Shown here piece after piece: positions 25,763-34,639 of a DNA stretch of 59,120 nucleotides; the stretch's first letter is position 1; each line of letters begins with the position of its first letter. The position numbers and the translations under genes are program-made. The notes under the pieces were generated by a model that ran no database searches, had not been told where the DNA came from, and saw nothing but the letters and a program-made list of their open reading frames with translations. The stretch is from Xanthobacter autotrophicus (GTDB taxonomy: Bacteria > Pseudomonadota > Alphaproteobacteria > Rhizobiales > Xanthobacteraceae), in contig NZ_JAIVFO010000009.1 of assembly GCF_029991245.1 (NCBI RefSeq), positions 1 through 59,120 on the forward strand. The letters run 5' to 3'.

Positions 25763-25923
25763 GTCTCTCTCCCTCTCGTCCTTGGCCATGGGCGGGACTG
25801 TGCCAGTTTTGGCAGACGCCCCATTTCGTCATTGTCCGATATCAACACCTTCCTGAAACCGGAGCCAAGATGCAGTGCAGGAGCGCCACCTGCGGGAGGT
25901 TCCATCGTAAGGTTCAGGCCCGA

Positions 25924-25957
25924 CAAAAAAACCGGCGCGGCCAAGGCCGGCGCCGGT
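25924..25957 (-). terminator. Intrinsic terminator of the 82-residue gene
   Basis: Read on the minus strand, ACCGGCGC and GCGCCGGT arms with an internal GGCC-AA-GGCC palindrome are followed by a run of six Ts. It lies 30 bases beyond the stop of the gene ending at 25988 and separates that gene from the ppk2 pair. Confidence 0.85.
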
Positions 25958-25987
25958 CTGTTCAAAGCAGCTGGGAAGGTCGCGCGA

Positions 25988-26236
25988 TCAGATCGCCGCG
26001 AACACCTCGGCGGGAATGCGGAAGAAGCCGCGACCGTTGGACAGGGTGCGGTAATAAGGAGTAGCGCCCAGGAAGAGCCGATCGAACCAGGCCTTGGGGG
26101 CCACGCTCTCGGGCAGGCGGTCGATGGTGAGCACTTCGGCGCTGGGGCTGAAGCGGACGTGGATCAGCACGTCATCGACCTTCTGGACGGGAGCTTCTTC
26201 AACCGGCAGCTCAATGCGCTTGGCAAGGGCACTCAT
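25988..26236 (-). CDS. Small hypothetical protein (82 aa)
   Basis: This is an unrecognised protein with start ATG 26236 behind a good GAGGAGA site; upstream in-frame codons to 26314 lack a ribosome site. The sequence looks like one small alpha/beta fold: VDDVLIHVRFSPSAEVLTI, then LPESVAPKAWFDRLF and a C-terminal YYRTLSNGRGFFRIPAEVF. There is no membrane helix. It is followed by a strong terminator, so it is monocistronic. A perfect FNR/FixK-type palindrome about 206 bases upstream has -10-like spacing pointing toward this gene, so oxygen-responsive expression is possible. Confidence 0.7.
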   Translation of the reverse strand: MSALAKRIELPVEEAPVQKVDDVLIHVRFSPSAEVLTIDRLPESVAPKAWFDRLFLGATPYYRTLSNGRGFFRIPAEVFAAI

Positions 26237-26441
26237 CACATCGTCTCCTCTGGAAGAGATCAAGAAATCCGCAACGGAGCCTTTTGGAATGCGGCCGCGC
26301 TCCCTTGAAAACACTGAGAAACGCGCGCCCTGCGGCCTCCTGCGAGCTTCTGCCGGCCGAGCGCGGAACCGTGCACTCCACCGGGCACGCCCGAAGACCC
26401 CGTCAGCCTCTCAAGGTTAGGAGACGGCGAAAGATCGTTCT

Positions 26442-26455
26442 TTGATCATGATCAA
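26442..26455. promoter_or_regulatory. Perfect FNR/FixK-type binding site
   Basis: TTGAT-CATG-ATCAA matches the FNR/FixK/Anr consensus TTGAT-N4-ATCAA exactly. On the minus strand a TAACCT occurs exactly 22 bases after the box, which is the spacing of a class II (-41.5) site with its -10 element; the matching plus-strand position reads TACCCG. The minus-strand small gene at 25988-26236 is therefore the more likely target, with dadA the alternative. The 346 bases between dadA and the small gene hold no other feature I can support. Confidence 0.55.
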
Positions 26456-26661
26456 TCCTTGGGCGATGGCCGCCAAATACCCGCGCGACAGGCGGTCGCA
26501 GGGCCGCAGGGCGTCCACAGCGATCCCGCCCGCGCGAGAAATCGTGATCGACGACAAGGCGCGAAAATTGCTTGAGTCAGCCCGAATGGCGCTGGCTTCG
26601 GCGCTGAATGTCGCCTCGCCGCCCCCACCCGGGGCCGGCGAGGCGGAAGGGGATCTTCGCC

Positions 26662-27927
26662 ATGCGCATTCTGATTCTCGGCAGCGGTGTCGTGGGAACG
26701 GCCTCCGCCTATTACCTGGCGCAGGCCGGGCACGAGGTGACGGTGCTCGACCGCCAGAAGGCAGCGGGCATGGAGACCTCCTTCGCCAATGCGGGCCAGG
26801 TCTCGCCCGGCTATTCGGCGCCCTGGGCCGGGCCGGGCGTTCCGGTGAAGGCCATCAAATGGCTGCTCATGCACCACCGTCCGCTGGTGCTGTGGCCGAG
26901 CCTCGACCCCAAGCTCTACCTGTGGCTCGCCCAGCTGCTGGCCAACTGCACCGAGGCCGCCTATCGCCGCAACAAGGCGCGCATGGTTGCGCTTGCCGAG
27001 TACAGCCGCGACGCCCTCGACGCGCTGAGGTCCGAGACCGGCATCGCCTATGACGAGCGCACGCTGGGCACGCTCCAGCTGTTCCGCACCCAGAAGCAGC
27101 TCGACCACGTGCATTCCGACACCGAGGTGCTCGACGCGCATAACGTCCGCTACGAATTGCTCGACCCGTCGGGCTGCATCCGCGCCGAGCCGGCGCTCGC
27201 CCGGGTGCGGGACAAGTTCGTCGGCGGCCTGCGCCTGCCGGGGGACGAGACCGGCGACGCCCACATCTTCACCCAGCGCCTCGCGGAGATCTGCGCGCGG
27301 CAGGGCGTCACCTTCCGCTATGGCACCACCGTGGAGGGGCTGCGGCACGAGGGGGGGCGCATCACCGGCGCGATGCTGGCCGGCGGCGAGGTGGTCACCG
27401 CCGACATCTATGTGGCCGCCATGGGCAGCTATACCCCGGCGCTGCTCGCGCCTTTGGGCATAAGGCTGCCGGTCTACCCGGTGAAGGGCTATTCCCTCAC
27501 CCTGCCCATCGTGGACCCGGATGCCGCGCCCCGCTCCACCGTGATGGACGAGACCTACAAGGTGGCCATCACCCGCCTCGGGGATCGCATCCGGGTGGGC
27601 GGAACGGCGGAACTGACCGGCTTCGACCTGAGCCTGCGGGAGCCGCGCCGGGCCACCCTCGCCTTCTCGGTGGGCGACCTCTTCCCCGCCGGCGGCGACA
27701 TCGCCAGGGCTTCGTTCTGGACCGGGCTGCGGCCCATGACGCCGGACGGCACGCCCATCATCGGCCCGACGAAGCTCGACAACCTCTTCACCAACACCGG
27801 CCACGGCACGCTGGGCTGGACCATGGCCTGCGGATCGGGCCGGGTGCTCGCCGACCTGATCGGCGGGCGCGCGCCGGACATCGACACCGCCGACCTCTCC
27901 GTCGCCCGCTACGCCGAGGCGGCCTGA
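26662..27927 (+). CDS. dadA: D-amino acid dehydrogenase small subunit
   Basis: This FAD enzyme at the inner face of the membrane oxidatively deaminates D-amino acids, often D-alanine, and feeds electrons to the respiratory chain. The ATG at 26662 opens directly into the FAD-binding fold, [20 protein letters not shown]. Other family blocks are [55 protein letters not shown] and the C-terminal [16 protein letters not shown] with [19 protein letters not shown]. At 421 aa it is full length. No alanine racemase gene is adjacent. It is followed by a palindromic repeat element. Confidence 0.93.
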   Translation: MRILILGSGVVGTASAYYLAQAGHEVTVLDRQKAAGMETSFANAGQVSPGYSAPWAGPGVPVKAIKWLLMHHRPLVLWPSLDPKLYLWLAQLLANCTEAAYRRNKARMVALAEYSRDALDALRSETGIAYDERTLGTLQLFRTQKQLDHVHSDTEVLDAHNVRYELLDPSGCIRAEPALARVRDKFVGGLRLPGDETGDAHIFTQRLAEICARQGVTFRYGTTVEGLRHEGGRITGAMLAGGEVVTADIYVAAMGSYTPALLAPLGIRLPVYPVKGYSLTLPIVDPDAAPRSTVMDETYKVAITRLGDRIRVGGTAELTGFDLSLREPRRATLAFSVGDLFPAGGDIARASFWTGLRPMTPDGTPIIGPTKLDNLFTNTGHGTLGWTMACGSGRVLADLIGGRAPDIDTADLSVARYAEAA

Positions 27928-27952
27928 GGGGCGGACGGCATCGATGATGGCG

Positions 27953-28112
27953 TGTCTCAGTTTGAAAAGAAACGCCGTCGGCCCCCTCCCCCGCCCGAAC
28001 TCGGCTGTTGCCGAGTTCGGCTCCCATGAGCCGAAGCCGGAAACATCCGGCTTCGGAGCGGGAGAGGGTTCCATGGTGCCTGGTCGAAGCAGCAGAACTT
28101 CAAACTGAGACA
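27953..28112. repeat. 160-bp palindromic MITE-like element
   Basis: Perfect 14-base terminal inverted repeats (TGTCTCAGTTTGAA and its complement) bound a 160-base non-coding unit. Inside are two further hairpins: CCGAACTCGG/CCGAGTTCGG, and CCGAAGCCGG/CCGGCTTCGG. An outer imperfect palindrome runs from CCCTCCCCCGC to GCGGGAGAGGG. No transposase and no clear target-site duplication are visible. The layout is that of a miniature inverted-repeat element or a dispersed palindromic repeat. The rest of the gap (27928-28280) has nothing else. Confidence 0.65.
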
Positions 28113-28280
28113 ACACCGTGATTCGCCTCGCCCGCCCCTGCCGCGCCGCGAAGCCGGGGGACCCGACCCGCCGCCCTTTCGCGCAACCGCACGTCCTGCC
28201 GGCGGTTTTCCGCGACCCTGCGCAGCAGCCTTGCCTTGCCGGCGCCGGCGGCGTCTAAGCTCCCGGCCCGGGAGGGCCGC

Positions 28281-29402
28281 ATGCGTTTCATCCACACCTC
28301 GGACTGGCAGTTGGGCAAGCCGTTCGGGCGCGCCCCGGAAGAGGCCCGCGCGGCCTTGCAGGAAGCCCGCCTCGGTGCCATCGACAGCCTCGCCCGCGCC
28401 GCGCAGGCCCACGACGCGCCGCTGGTGCTGGTGGCCGGCGACGTGTTCGATAGCGCCGAGCCCGGCGACCGGGTCTACCGGCAGGCGCTGTCGCGCATGC
28501 GGCAGGCGGCGAACGTCACCTTCGTCCTGCTGCCCGGCAACCACGATCCCCTGCGCGCCGACGGCCTGTGGACCCGGCTCAAGGCCGAGACCCCGCCCAA
28601 CGTGATCGCTGCCATCGCCGCCGAGCCCATCTCCCTCGGCGAAAACGCCGTGCTGCTGCCGGCCCCGCTCACCCACAAGCGCAGCCTGTCCGATCCCACG
28701 GCCTGGTTCGACACGGCGCAGACGGCGCCCGGCGCGCTGCGCATCGGGCTGGCCCACGGCTCGGTGCAGGCATTCGGCTCCGACCCCGACACCAATCTCC
28801 TCGCCCCCGATCGCGCCCGCCGCGCCGGCCTGTCCTATCTGGCGCTCGGCGACTGGCACGGCCGGCTCCGGATCGACGAGCGCACCCATTACAGCGGCAC
28901 ACCGGAACCGGATGATTTCGGCCGCGAGGCCACCGGCCTCGCCCTGCTGGTGGATCTGGCCGGCCCCGGCGCGCCGCCGCAGGTCACCGACCTTCCCATC
29001 GGTCGCCACCACTGGATCGAGGCCGACTGGACCCTCGCCGCCGCCGCCGATCTCGACGCCCTCCTGGCGGGCCTGGCTCCCGGATGGGCGCGGCAGGACG
29101 TGGTGGCGCGGCTGCACCTTGCCGGCCTCGTCTCCCTCGGCGACAAGGTGGCGGCGCGCCGCCGGCTGGAGGATGCCCTCGCCCACGAGTTGCGCTGGCT
29201 CGACCTCGACCTTGCCGGCCTCGTCACCCGCCCCACCGACACCGACCTTGCCGAGATCGACGCCTTCGGCGATCTGCGCGCCGCCGCCGAGCGCCTCAAC
29301 GCCATGGCAGCCGAAGGCGGCGCCGAGGGGCGCCTCGCCGGTGCCGCGCTGGAGCGGCTTTACGTGGAGCACCATCGGGCCCAGCGGCCGGGAGAGGCCT
29401 GA
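28281..29402 (+). CDS. SbcD/YhaO-like metallophosphoesterase, DNA repair nuclease
   Basis: This predicted Mn-dependent DNA nuclease subunit is partner to the following ATPase. The ATG at 28281 follows GGGAGG. All calcineurin-like motifs are present: TSDWQLGKPFG, VLVAGDVFDSAEPGDRVY, LLPGNHDPLRADG, IGLAHGSVQ and LALGDWHGR. The 373 aa fits the YhaO/SbcD group. It shares one base with the next gene (TGATG), indicating tight coupling. By analogy with Bacillus YhaO-YhaN and SbcCD, the pair should form an ATP-gated nuclease acting on DNA ends or hairpins. Confidence 0.9.
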   Translation: MRFIHTSDWQLGKPFGRAPEEARAALQEARLGAIDSLARAAQAHDAPLVLVAGDVFDSAEPGDRVYRQALSRMRQAANVTFVLLPGNHDPLRADGLWTRLKAETPPNVIAAIAAEPISLGENAVLLPAPLTHKRSLSDPTAWFDTAQTAPGALRIGLAHGSVQAFGSDPDTNLLAPDRARRAGLSYLALGDWHGRLRIDERTHYSGTPEPDDFGREATGLALLVDLAGPGAPPQVTDLPIGRHHWIEADWTLAAAADLDALLAGLAPGWARQDVVARLHLAGLVSLGDKVAARRRLEDALAHELRWLDLDLAGLVTRPTDTDLAEIDAFGDLRAAAERLNAMAAEGGAEGRLAGAALERLYVEHHRAQRPGEA

Positions 29403-32044
29403 TGCGCATCCGCCGCCTGACCATCGAGAATTTCCGCAAGTTCCGCGCCCCCGTGGTGCTGGAGGGCTTTGCCGACGGGCTCAACCTCGTCTGCGAGCCC
29501 AACGAGACCGGCAAGTCCACGGTGCTCGACGCCTTGCGCGCCGCCTTGTTCGAGCGCCACAGCGCCAAGAGCGACCGCATCCGCTCCTTCCGCCCCCAGG
29601 GCGACGAGGTGGCGCCGACGGTGGATCTCGCCTTCGACGTGGGCGGCGGGGAATGGCGCCTGTCCAAGCGCTTCTGGGCTGCGCCGCAGGTGACGCTGGA
29701 GGGCCCCGACGGGCGCTTCTCCTCGGACGCGGCGGAGGAAAAGCTCCAGTCGCTGCTCGGCTTCAACCGCGCCGGCAATCGCGGCGCCGACGATGAAAGC
29801 CGCGGCGCCCTCGGCCTGTTGTGGGTGGAACAGGGCCTGTCCTTCCAGCTCGGCGCCCCCGCCGAGACCGCCCGGCGCTCGCTGGAGGAAGCCCTGGCCG
29901 GCGAGGTCGGCGCGGTGACCGGCGGGCGGCGGGCGAAGGCCGTGGTCCTGCAGGTGGAAAAGAGCCTCGCCGACTTCTACACCGCCACCGGCCGCCCCAC
30001 CGGCCGCCTGAAGCAGGCGCAGGAGGCGGCCGACGCCGCCCGCCTCAAGGCCGACGACGCCCGGCGCGAACTCACCCAGTTCGAGGGCCTGCTGGAGCGG
30101 CTGGAAGCCAAGCGCAACGACCAGCGCCGCCTCGTCCGCGACATGGAAGACCCGGAGATCGACGCCGACCTGAAGCGGCTCGGCGACGACATCGACCGCG
30201 CCAAGCAGGCAGGCCAGGCGCTGCGCATCGCCGACCTCGCCCTGCAGAAGGCGTCCGGCGAGCGCATCGCGCTGGAAGCGCGCACGACCGCACGCGCCCA
30301 GATGCGCGACGCCCTCGCCAGGGCCGAGACGGCGGCACGCAAGGCCGCCGCCGATGTCGCCACCCATTCCGAGGCCATGGCCCGCGCCCGGGGCGCCGAG
30401 CAGGAGGCCGCCGCCGCCCTGGAGCGCGCCCGCGCCGACCTGCGCGCCGCCGAGGACGCGCGCGACAGCGCCCGCACCGAGCGCGATGCCGCCGAGCGCC
30501 GCCGCACCCTTGCCGCCGCCTTCGCCCGGCTGGAGCGGGCCGAGGCGCTTGCCGCCGATATCCGCATCCGCGACGCCCGCATCGCCGCCGAGCGCATGGA
30601 CGAGGCGGCGGTGAACTGCCTGCGCCAGCTGGAGGACGCCGCCGGCGCCGCCCGCGCCGCCGTGGAGGCGGGCGCAGCCACCTTGCAGGTGGCGCTGGAG
30701 CCCGGCGCGCCGGGCATCCTCCTGGACGGCGCGCTCCTTGCCGACGGCACGACGGTGCGCCTCACCCGCCCAATGGTGATCACTGTTCCCGGCGTCGGCA
30801 GCTTCACCCTCACCCCGCCGGCCAGCGGCGCCCCCGCGGTCGCCGGTCTCGAAAACGCCCAGCGCAAACTTGGCGACTTCCTCGCCGAGCACGGCCACCC
30901 CACGCCGGCGGCGGCGCGCGCGGCGGCGCGGGCGCGGGCCATCGACGAGGCGGAGCTTCTGGGGCTGCGCACCCGGCTGAAGGCCGAATGCCCGGCCGAT
31001 GCCGCCCTCGGCATCCCGGCGGGTCTCGACCCGCTGCGCGGGGCGCTGGCCGGCCTCACCCCTCCGGCTCCGGAGGCAAAGGAAGCCCCGGCCGGCCTTG
31101 CCGACCTCGAAACGCGCACCCGCGCCCTGCGCACCGCCGAGACCGAGGCGGGGGCCCGGCGCGAGGCCATGCTGGAGGGGCTGAAGGCGGCACAACAGCA
31201 GGAAATGGCCCTTGCCACTGCGCGGGAGCGCGCCGAGGGCGACCGGCGCCGTCTCGCCGATGACCTCGCCGCCGAGACGAGTGGCCTCGCCGACGCCGAC
31301 CTCGCCTCCGCCCGCGCCGCGGCGCAGACCGCCGAGGGCCGCGCCCTGATGGATCGCGATGCGGCCCAGCGTGCCGCCGAAGTGCTGGACGAAGCCACCC
31401 TCGTGCGCAAGCGCGACGCGCTGAAGAAGCGCCGCGAGACCCTGCAGGGCCAGTTGCCGGCCCTCGCCGGCGAGGTGGCGCGGCTGGAGGAGCAGGCCAA
31501 GACCCTGGGCGGCGAAGGCCCCGCGAGCCGCGCCGACGCCGCAACCGAAGAGGCGGACGCCGCCGAGGCCGCGCACCAGCGCCTGAAGCAGGAGGCGGAC
31601 ACGCTGGCGCTGCTCCTCAAGGTGCTGCGGGAGACCCAGCAGGAGGCGGCGCGGCGCTATCTGGAGCCGGTCACCCGCCGCATCGAGCCCTATGTGCGCC
31701 GGCTTCTGCCCAATGCGAGCCTGGCCTTCGGCGAGACCCTGCGGCCCGAGGCACTCAGCCGCGGCGGGCGGGAGGAGGCGGCGGACCTGCTCAGCAAGGG
31801 CACGCAGGAGCAGATCGCCATCCTCACCCGCATCGCCTTCGCCGACCTGCTGATCGCCAAGGGCAAGCCGGCCTCCCTCGTGCTCGACGATGCTCTCGTC
31901 TTCGCCGATGACGACCGCTTCGAGACCATGATGGAGATTCTCACCGAAGCGGCGACACGCATGCAGGTGGTGATCCTGAGCTGCCGCGCCTCCGCCTATC
32001 GCGGCGTGGCGGCGACGCGCCTTGCCATCCGCGAGGGGCGGTAG
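29402..32044 (+). CDS. SbcC/Rad50-like (YhaN-like) coiled-coil ATPase without zinc hook
   Basis: This is an ABC-type SMC-like ATPase of 880 aa. The N-terminal domain has LTIENFRKFRAP and Walker A EPNETGKSTVLDALRAAL. The C-terminal domain has the signature LSKGTQEQIAILTRIAFADL and Walker B ASLVLDDALVFADDDRFE. Two long Ala/Arg/Glu-rich coiled coils lie between. No CxxC zinc hook is found; instead a short beta-rich segment (about residues 429-476, including GILLDGALLADGTTVRL and GVGSFTLTPP) sits between the coils. This differs from canonical SbcC and resembles YhaN-type proteins. The ATG at 29402 overlaps the nuclease stop. tRNA-Gly lies downstream on the opposite strand. Confidence 0.9.
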   Translation: MRIRRLTIENFRKFRAPVVLEGFADGLNLVCEPNETGKSTVLDALRAALFERHSAKSDRIRSFRPQGDEVAPTVDLAFDVGGGEWRLSKRFWAAPQVTLEGPDGRFSSDAAEEKLQSLLGFNRAGNRGADDESRGALGLLWVEQGLSFQLGAPAETARRSLEEALAGEVGAVTGGRRAKAVVLQVEKSLADFYTATGRPTGRLKQAQEAADAARLKADDARRELTQFEGLLERLEAKRNDQRRLVRDMEDPEIDADLKRLGDDIDRAKQAGQALRIADLALQKASGERIALEARTTARAQMRDALARAETAARKAAADVATHSEAMARARGAEQEAAAALERARADLRAAEDARDSARTERDAAERRRTLAAAFARLERAEALAADIRIRDARIAAERMDEAAVNCLRQLEDAAGAARAAVEAGAATLQVALEPGAPGILLDGALLADGTTVRLTRPMVITVPGVGSFTLTPPASGAPAVAGLENAQRKLGDFLAEHGHPTPAAARAAARARAIDEAELLGLRTRLKAECPADAALGIPAGLDPLRGALAGLTPPAPEAKEAPAGLADLETRTRALRTAETEAGARREAMLEGLKAAQQQEMALATARERAEGDRRRLADDLAAETSGLADADLASARAAAQTAEGRALMDRDAAQRAAEVLDEATLVRKRDALKKRRETLQGQLPALAGEVARLEEQAKTLGGEGPASRADAATEEADAAEAAHQRLKQEADTLALLLKVLRETQQEAARRYLEPVTRRIEPYVRRLLPNASLAFGETLRPEALSRGGREEAADLLSKGTQEQIAILTRIAFADLLIAKGKPASLVLDDALVFADDDRFETMMEILTEAATRMQVVILSCRASAYRGVAATRLAIREGR

Positions 32045-32072
32045 GCCATCGAAGCGCGGAAAAGAAGGGCGA

Positions 32073-32147
32073 TGGAGCGGGCGATGGGAATCGAACCCAC
32101 GACATACAGCTTGGGAAGCTGTCGTTCTACCACTGAACTACGCCCGC
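32073..32147 (-). tRNA. tRNA-Gly (CCC anticodon)
   Basis: Read on the minus strand, the acceptor GCGGGCG pairs with CGCCCGC. The anticodon stem ACAGC/GCTGT holds the loop TTCCCAA (anticodon CCC), and the T loop is GGTTCGATTCC. The 3' CCA is encoded at the 32073 end. Confidence 0.97.
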
Positions 32148-32431
32148 GCGCCGGGCGACCATAATCGCAGGCGCCCTCCCCCATCAAGGGCGTTGCGCGA
32201 AATACCCACCGTCTGGAGCGAGCCCCCGGTCCGCCGCGTAACCATGCCCGATGCACGCCCAGGGGCACGTCCAGGGGCACGTCCCGATCCGCCTGCGATG
32301 CGGGCCGATCGGGCACGCCGTTCGCTTTCCCGGAGTGGGAAGGCGGATTTGCCGCCCGGATGATTCCACCGGAGCCGATCCGGCTCTATGGTTGGCGAAA
32401 TATCCCCTTTCCAGCTCCGGCCGCCCCGCCC

Positions 32432-34279
32432 ATGACCGCGCACCACAAGACCCCCCATGCCTTCAAGGCCGTGTTCCAGACCTTCGACGACCTCGCCGAC
32501 GGCGCGGCGGGGCCGGCGCGGCTCGCCGCGCTCCGGGCCGAGCTGGCGCGGCTGAACGTCGACGGCTATGTGGTGCCGCGCGCCGACGCGCACCAGAACG
32601 AATATGTGCCGCCCTGCGAGGAGCGCCTCGCCTTCCTCACCGGCTTCACCGGCTCGGCCGGCACGGGGATCGTGCTTCAGGACACCGCCGCCCTGTTCGT
32701 GGACGGGCGCTATACCCTCCAGGCCCCGGCGCAGGTGGATACGGGTGCCTTCACGGTGGTGCCGCTGTCCCAGACGCGGCCCGATGCGTGGGTGGAAGCG
32801 AACCTGCCCCGAGGCGCGCGGCTGGCCTACGATCCCTGGCGCACCACCATCGACGGCCGCGACCGGCTGGCCAAGGCGGTGGGGGCGGCCGGCGGCATCC
32901 TCGTGCCGCTGGAGGCCGACCCCTTCACCGCCATCTGGCCGGACCGGCCGGAGCCGCCCCGCGCGCCGGTGCGGCTGCTCGACCTGTCGGTGGCCGGCGA
33001 GGACACGGCGGCCAAGCTCCGGCGCGTGCAGGAGAAGCTTGCCGCCGACAAGCTCGACGGGGCGCTGATCTCCGATCCCCACGGCGCGGCCTGGCTGTTC
33101 AACATGCGTGGCGGCGACGTGGCCCACACGCCGCTGCCGCTGGCCTGGTGCATCGTGCCGCGCGAGGGGCTGCCGGACCTCTTCCTCGAACCGCTGAAGC
33201 TCTCCCACGAGGTGCGCGCGGCGCTGGCCGGCCATGCGCGCCTGCACGGCACCGGCGACCTCGACACCGTGCTCGCCAGCTTCGCCAAGGGCCGCAAGAT
33301 CCGGCTGGATCAGGCCACGGCGCCGGTGCGTCTGGCCGGCCTCATCGAGGCGGCGGAGGGCACGGTGGACAAGGGCACCGATCCCATCGCCCTGCTGAAA
33401 GCCTCCAAGAACCCGGCCGAGATCGCCGGCATGCGCGCCGCCCACGCGCGCGATGGCCTCGCCCTCGCGCGGTTCCTCGCGTGGTTCGATGCCGAGGCGC
33501 CGAAGGGCCATCTCACCGAGATCGAGGCGGTGGAGGCGCTGGAAACCTTCCGCCGTGGCACCGGCACCCTCACCGACGTGTCCTTCCCCACCATCGCGGG
33601 GGCGGGAGAGAACGGCGCCATCGTGCATTATCGCGTCACCCGCAAGACCAACCGGGCGATCCATCCGGGCGAACTGTTCCTGCTGGATTCCGGCGCACAA
33701 TATCCGGACGGCACCACCGACATCACCCGCACCCTCGCCGTGGGCACGCCGACGGCCGAGATGCGCCGCCACTACACGCTGGTGCTGAAGGGCCATCTGG
33801 CCCTGAGCCGGGCGGTGTTTCCGGAGGGCATCACCGGCGCCCAGCTCGATCCGCTGGCGCGGCAGTATCTGTGGGCGGCGGGGCTGGATTTCGACCACGG
33901 CACCGGCCATGGCGTGGGCGCCGGCCTTTCGGTGCATGAAGGCCCGGCGCGCATCTCCCAGCTCGGGCACCTGGCGCTGGCACAGGGCATGATCCTCTCC
34001 AACGAGCCGGGCTATTACCGCACCGGCGCCTACGGCATCCGCATCGAGAACCTCATCCTGGTGGAGCGCCGGGACCTCGCGGGTGCGGAGAAGCCGTGCC
34101 TCGGCTTCTCGACCCTGACGCTGGTGCCTTACGACCGGCGGCTCATCGACCTCAGCCTGCTGGATGGCGCGGAGCGGGAGCAGGTGGACGCCTATCATGG
34201 CCTGGTGGCCGAGGCGCTGGCCGGCGATCTCGACGAGGCGGAGCGGAACTGGCTGGCGCAGGCCACCGCGCCGCTTTGA
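32432..34279 (+). CDS. pepP: Xaa-Pro aminopeptidase, M24B family
   Basis: This cytosolic dinuclear-metal enzyme removes an N-terminal residue preceding proline. There is a creatinase-type N-terminal region (NVDGYVVPRADAHQNEYVPP, FLTGFTGSAGTGIVLQD), a second homologous domain and a C-terminal pita-bread catalytic domain. Metal ligands are visible in LFLLDSGAQYPDGTTDITRT (two Asp), HGTGHGVGAGLSVHEGP (His), SNEPGYYRTGAYGIRIENL (two Glu). About 615 aa, the length of three-domain eukaryote-like aminopeptidase P found in alphaproteobacteria. The ATG at 32432 is preferred; an in-frame ATG at 32360 adds 24 residues. Neither has a strong ribosome site. Confidence 0.92.
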   Translation: MTAHHKTPHAFKAVFQTFDDLADGAAGPARLAALRAELARLNVDGYVVPRADAHQNEYVPPCEERLAFLTGFTGSAGTGIVLQDTAALFVDGRYTLQAPAQVDTGAFTVVPLSQTRPDAWVEANLPRGARLAYDPWRTTIDGRDRLAKAVGAAGGILVPLEADPFTAIWPDRPEPPRAPVRLLDLSVAGEDTAAKLRRVQEKLAADKLDGALISDPHGAAWLFNMRGGDVAHTPLPLAWCIVPREGLPDLFLEPLKLSHEVRAALAGHARLHGTGDLDTVLASFAKGRKIRLDQATAPVRLAGLIEAAEGTVDKGTDPIALLKASKNPAEIAGMRAAHARDGLALARFLAWFDAEAPKGHLTEIEAVEALETFRRGTGTLTDVSFPTIAGAGENGAIVHYRVTRKTNRAIHPGELFLLDSGAQYPDGTTDITRTLAVGTPTAEMRRHYTLVLKGHLALSRAVFPEGITGAQLDPLARQYLWAAGLDFDHGTGHGVGAGLSVHEGPARISQLGHLALAQGMILSNEPGYYRTGAYGIRIENLILVERRDLAGAEKPCLGFSTLTLVPYDRRLIDLSLLDGAEREQVDAYHGLVAEALAGDLDEAERNWLAQATAPL

Positions 34280-34370
34280 ACGGAACCAAGCGGGAACTCT
34301 ACGGTCAGGCTGGCGTTATCATCGGCGAGAGGTGAGACGAAGCTCCGCCGATCGATAAGGGAGGCCGTCC

Positions 34371-34523
34371 ATGTCCACTATTCTGATTATCGTCCTCGTG
34401 CTGCTGCTCATCGGGGCGCTGCCGCGGTGGGGCTACAACTCGGGCTGGGGCTATGGGCCCGGCGGCATTGTCGGCGTGCTGCTGATCATCGTCATCGTGC
34501 TCGCCCTGACGGGACGACTCTGA
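34371..34523 (+). CDS. DUF3309 family small membrane peptide (50 aa)
   Basis: The 50-residue product has two hydrophobic segments, ILIIVLVLLLIGALPRW and GIVGVLLIIVIVLALTGRL, separated by an aromatic-glycine linker containing NSGWGYGPGG. This is the DUF3309 pattern widespread in Proteobacteria, function unknown. ATG 34371 is preceded by GGGAGG with good spacing. An intrinsic terminator starts 55 bases after the stop, so it forms its own unit or the end of the pepP transcript, which stops 91 bases upstream. Confidence 0.85.
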   Translation: MSTILIIVLVLLLIGALPRWGYNSGWGYGPGGIVGVLLIIVIVLALTGRL

Positions 34524-34577
34524 CCCTCCGCAGGGTCCGCGCGGGCGGCATCCGCTGCCCAAGCCCCCGCTGAACAC

Positions 34578-34613
34578 GTCATGCCCCGGCTGGACCGGGG
34601 CATGACTGTTTTT
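34578..34613 (+). terminator. Intrinsic terminator after the DUF3309 gene
   Basis: GTCATGCCCCGG and CCGGGGCATGAC are perfect 12-base arms around a 5-base loop, followed by a TTTTT run at 34609-34613. It could also slow readthrough into the convergent aminotransferase gene. Confidence 0.85.
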
Positions 34614-34639
34614 CAAGACACCGGCGCGCCGGACCGGGC

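Noticed and set aside
29360-31576. Minus-strand open frame of about 740 codons opposite the SbcC-like gene
   Set aside because: Low-complexity Gly/Ala/Arg translation with no motif; an artefact of codon bias in the real gene.
28281-32044. Nuclease-ATPase pair considered as an anti-phage defence system
   Set aside because: The two genes fit SbcCD/YhaON DNA repair and no defence-type partner is adjacent. Nothing in the sequence specifically supports defence.
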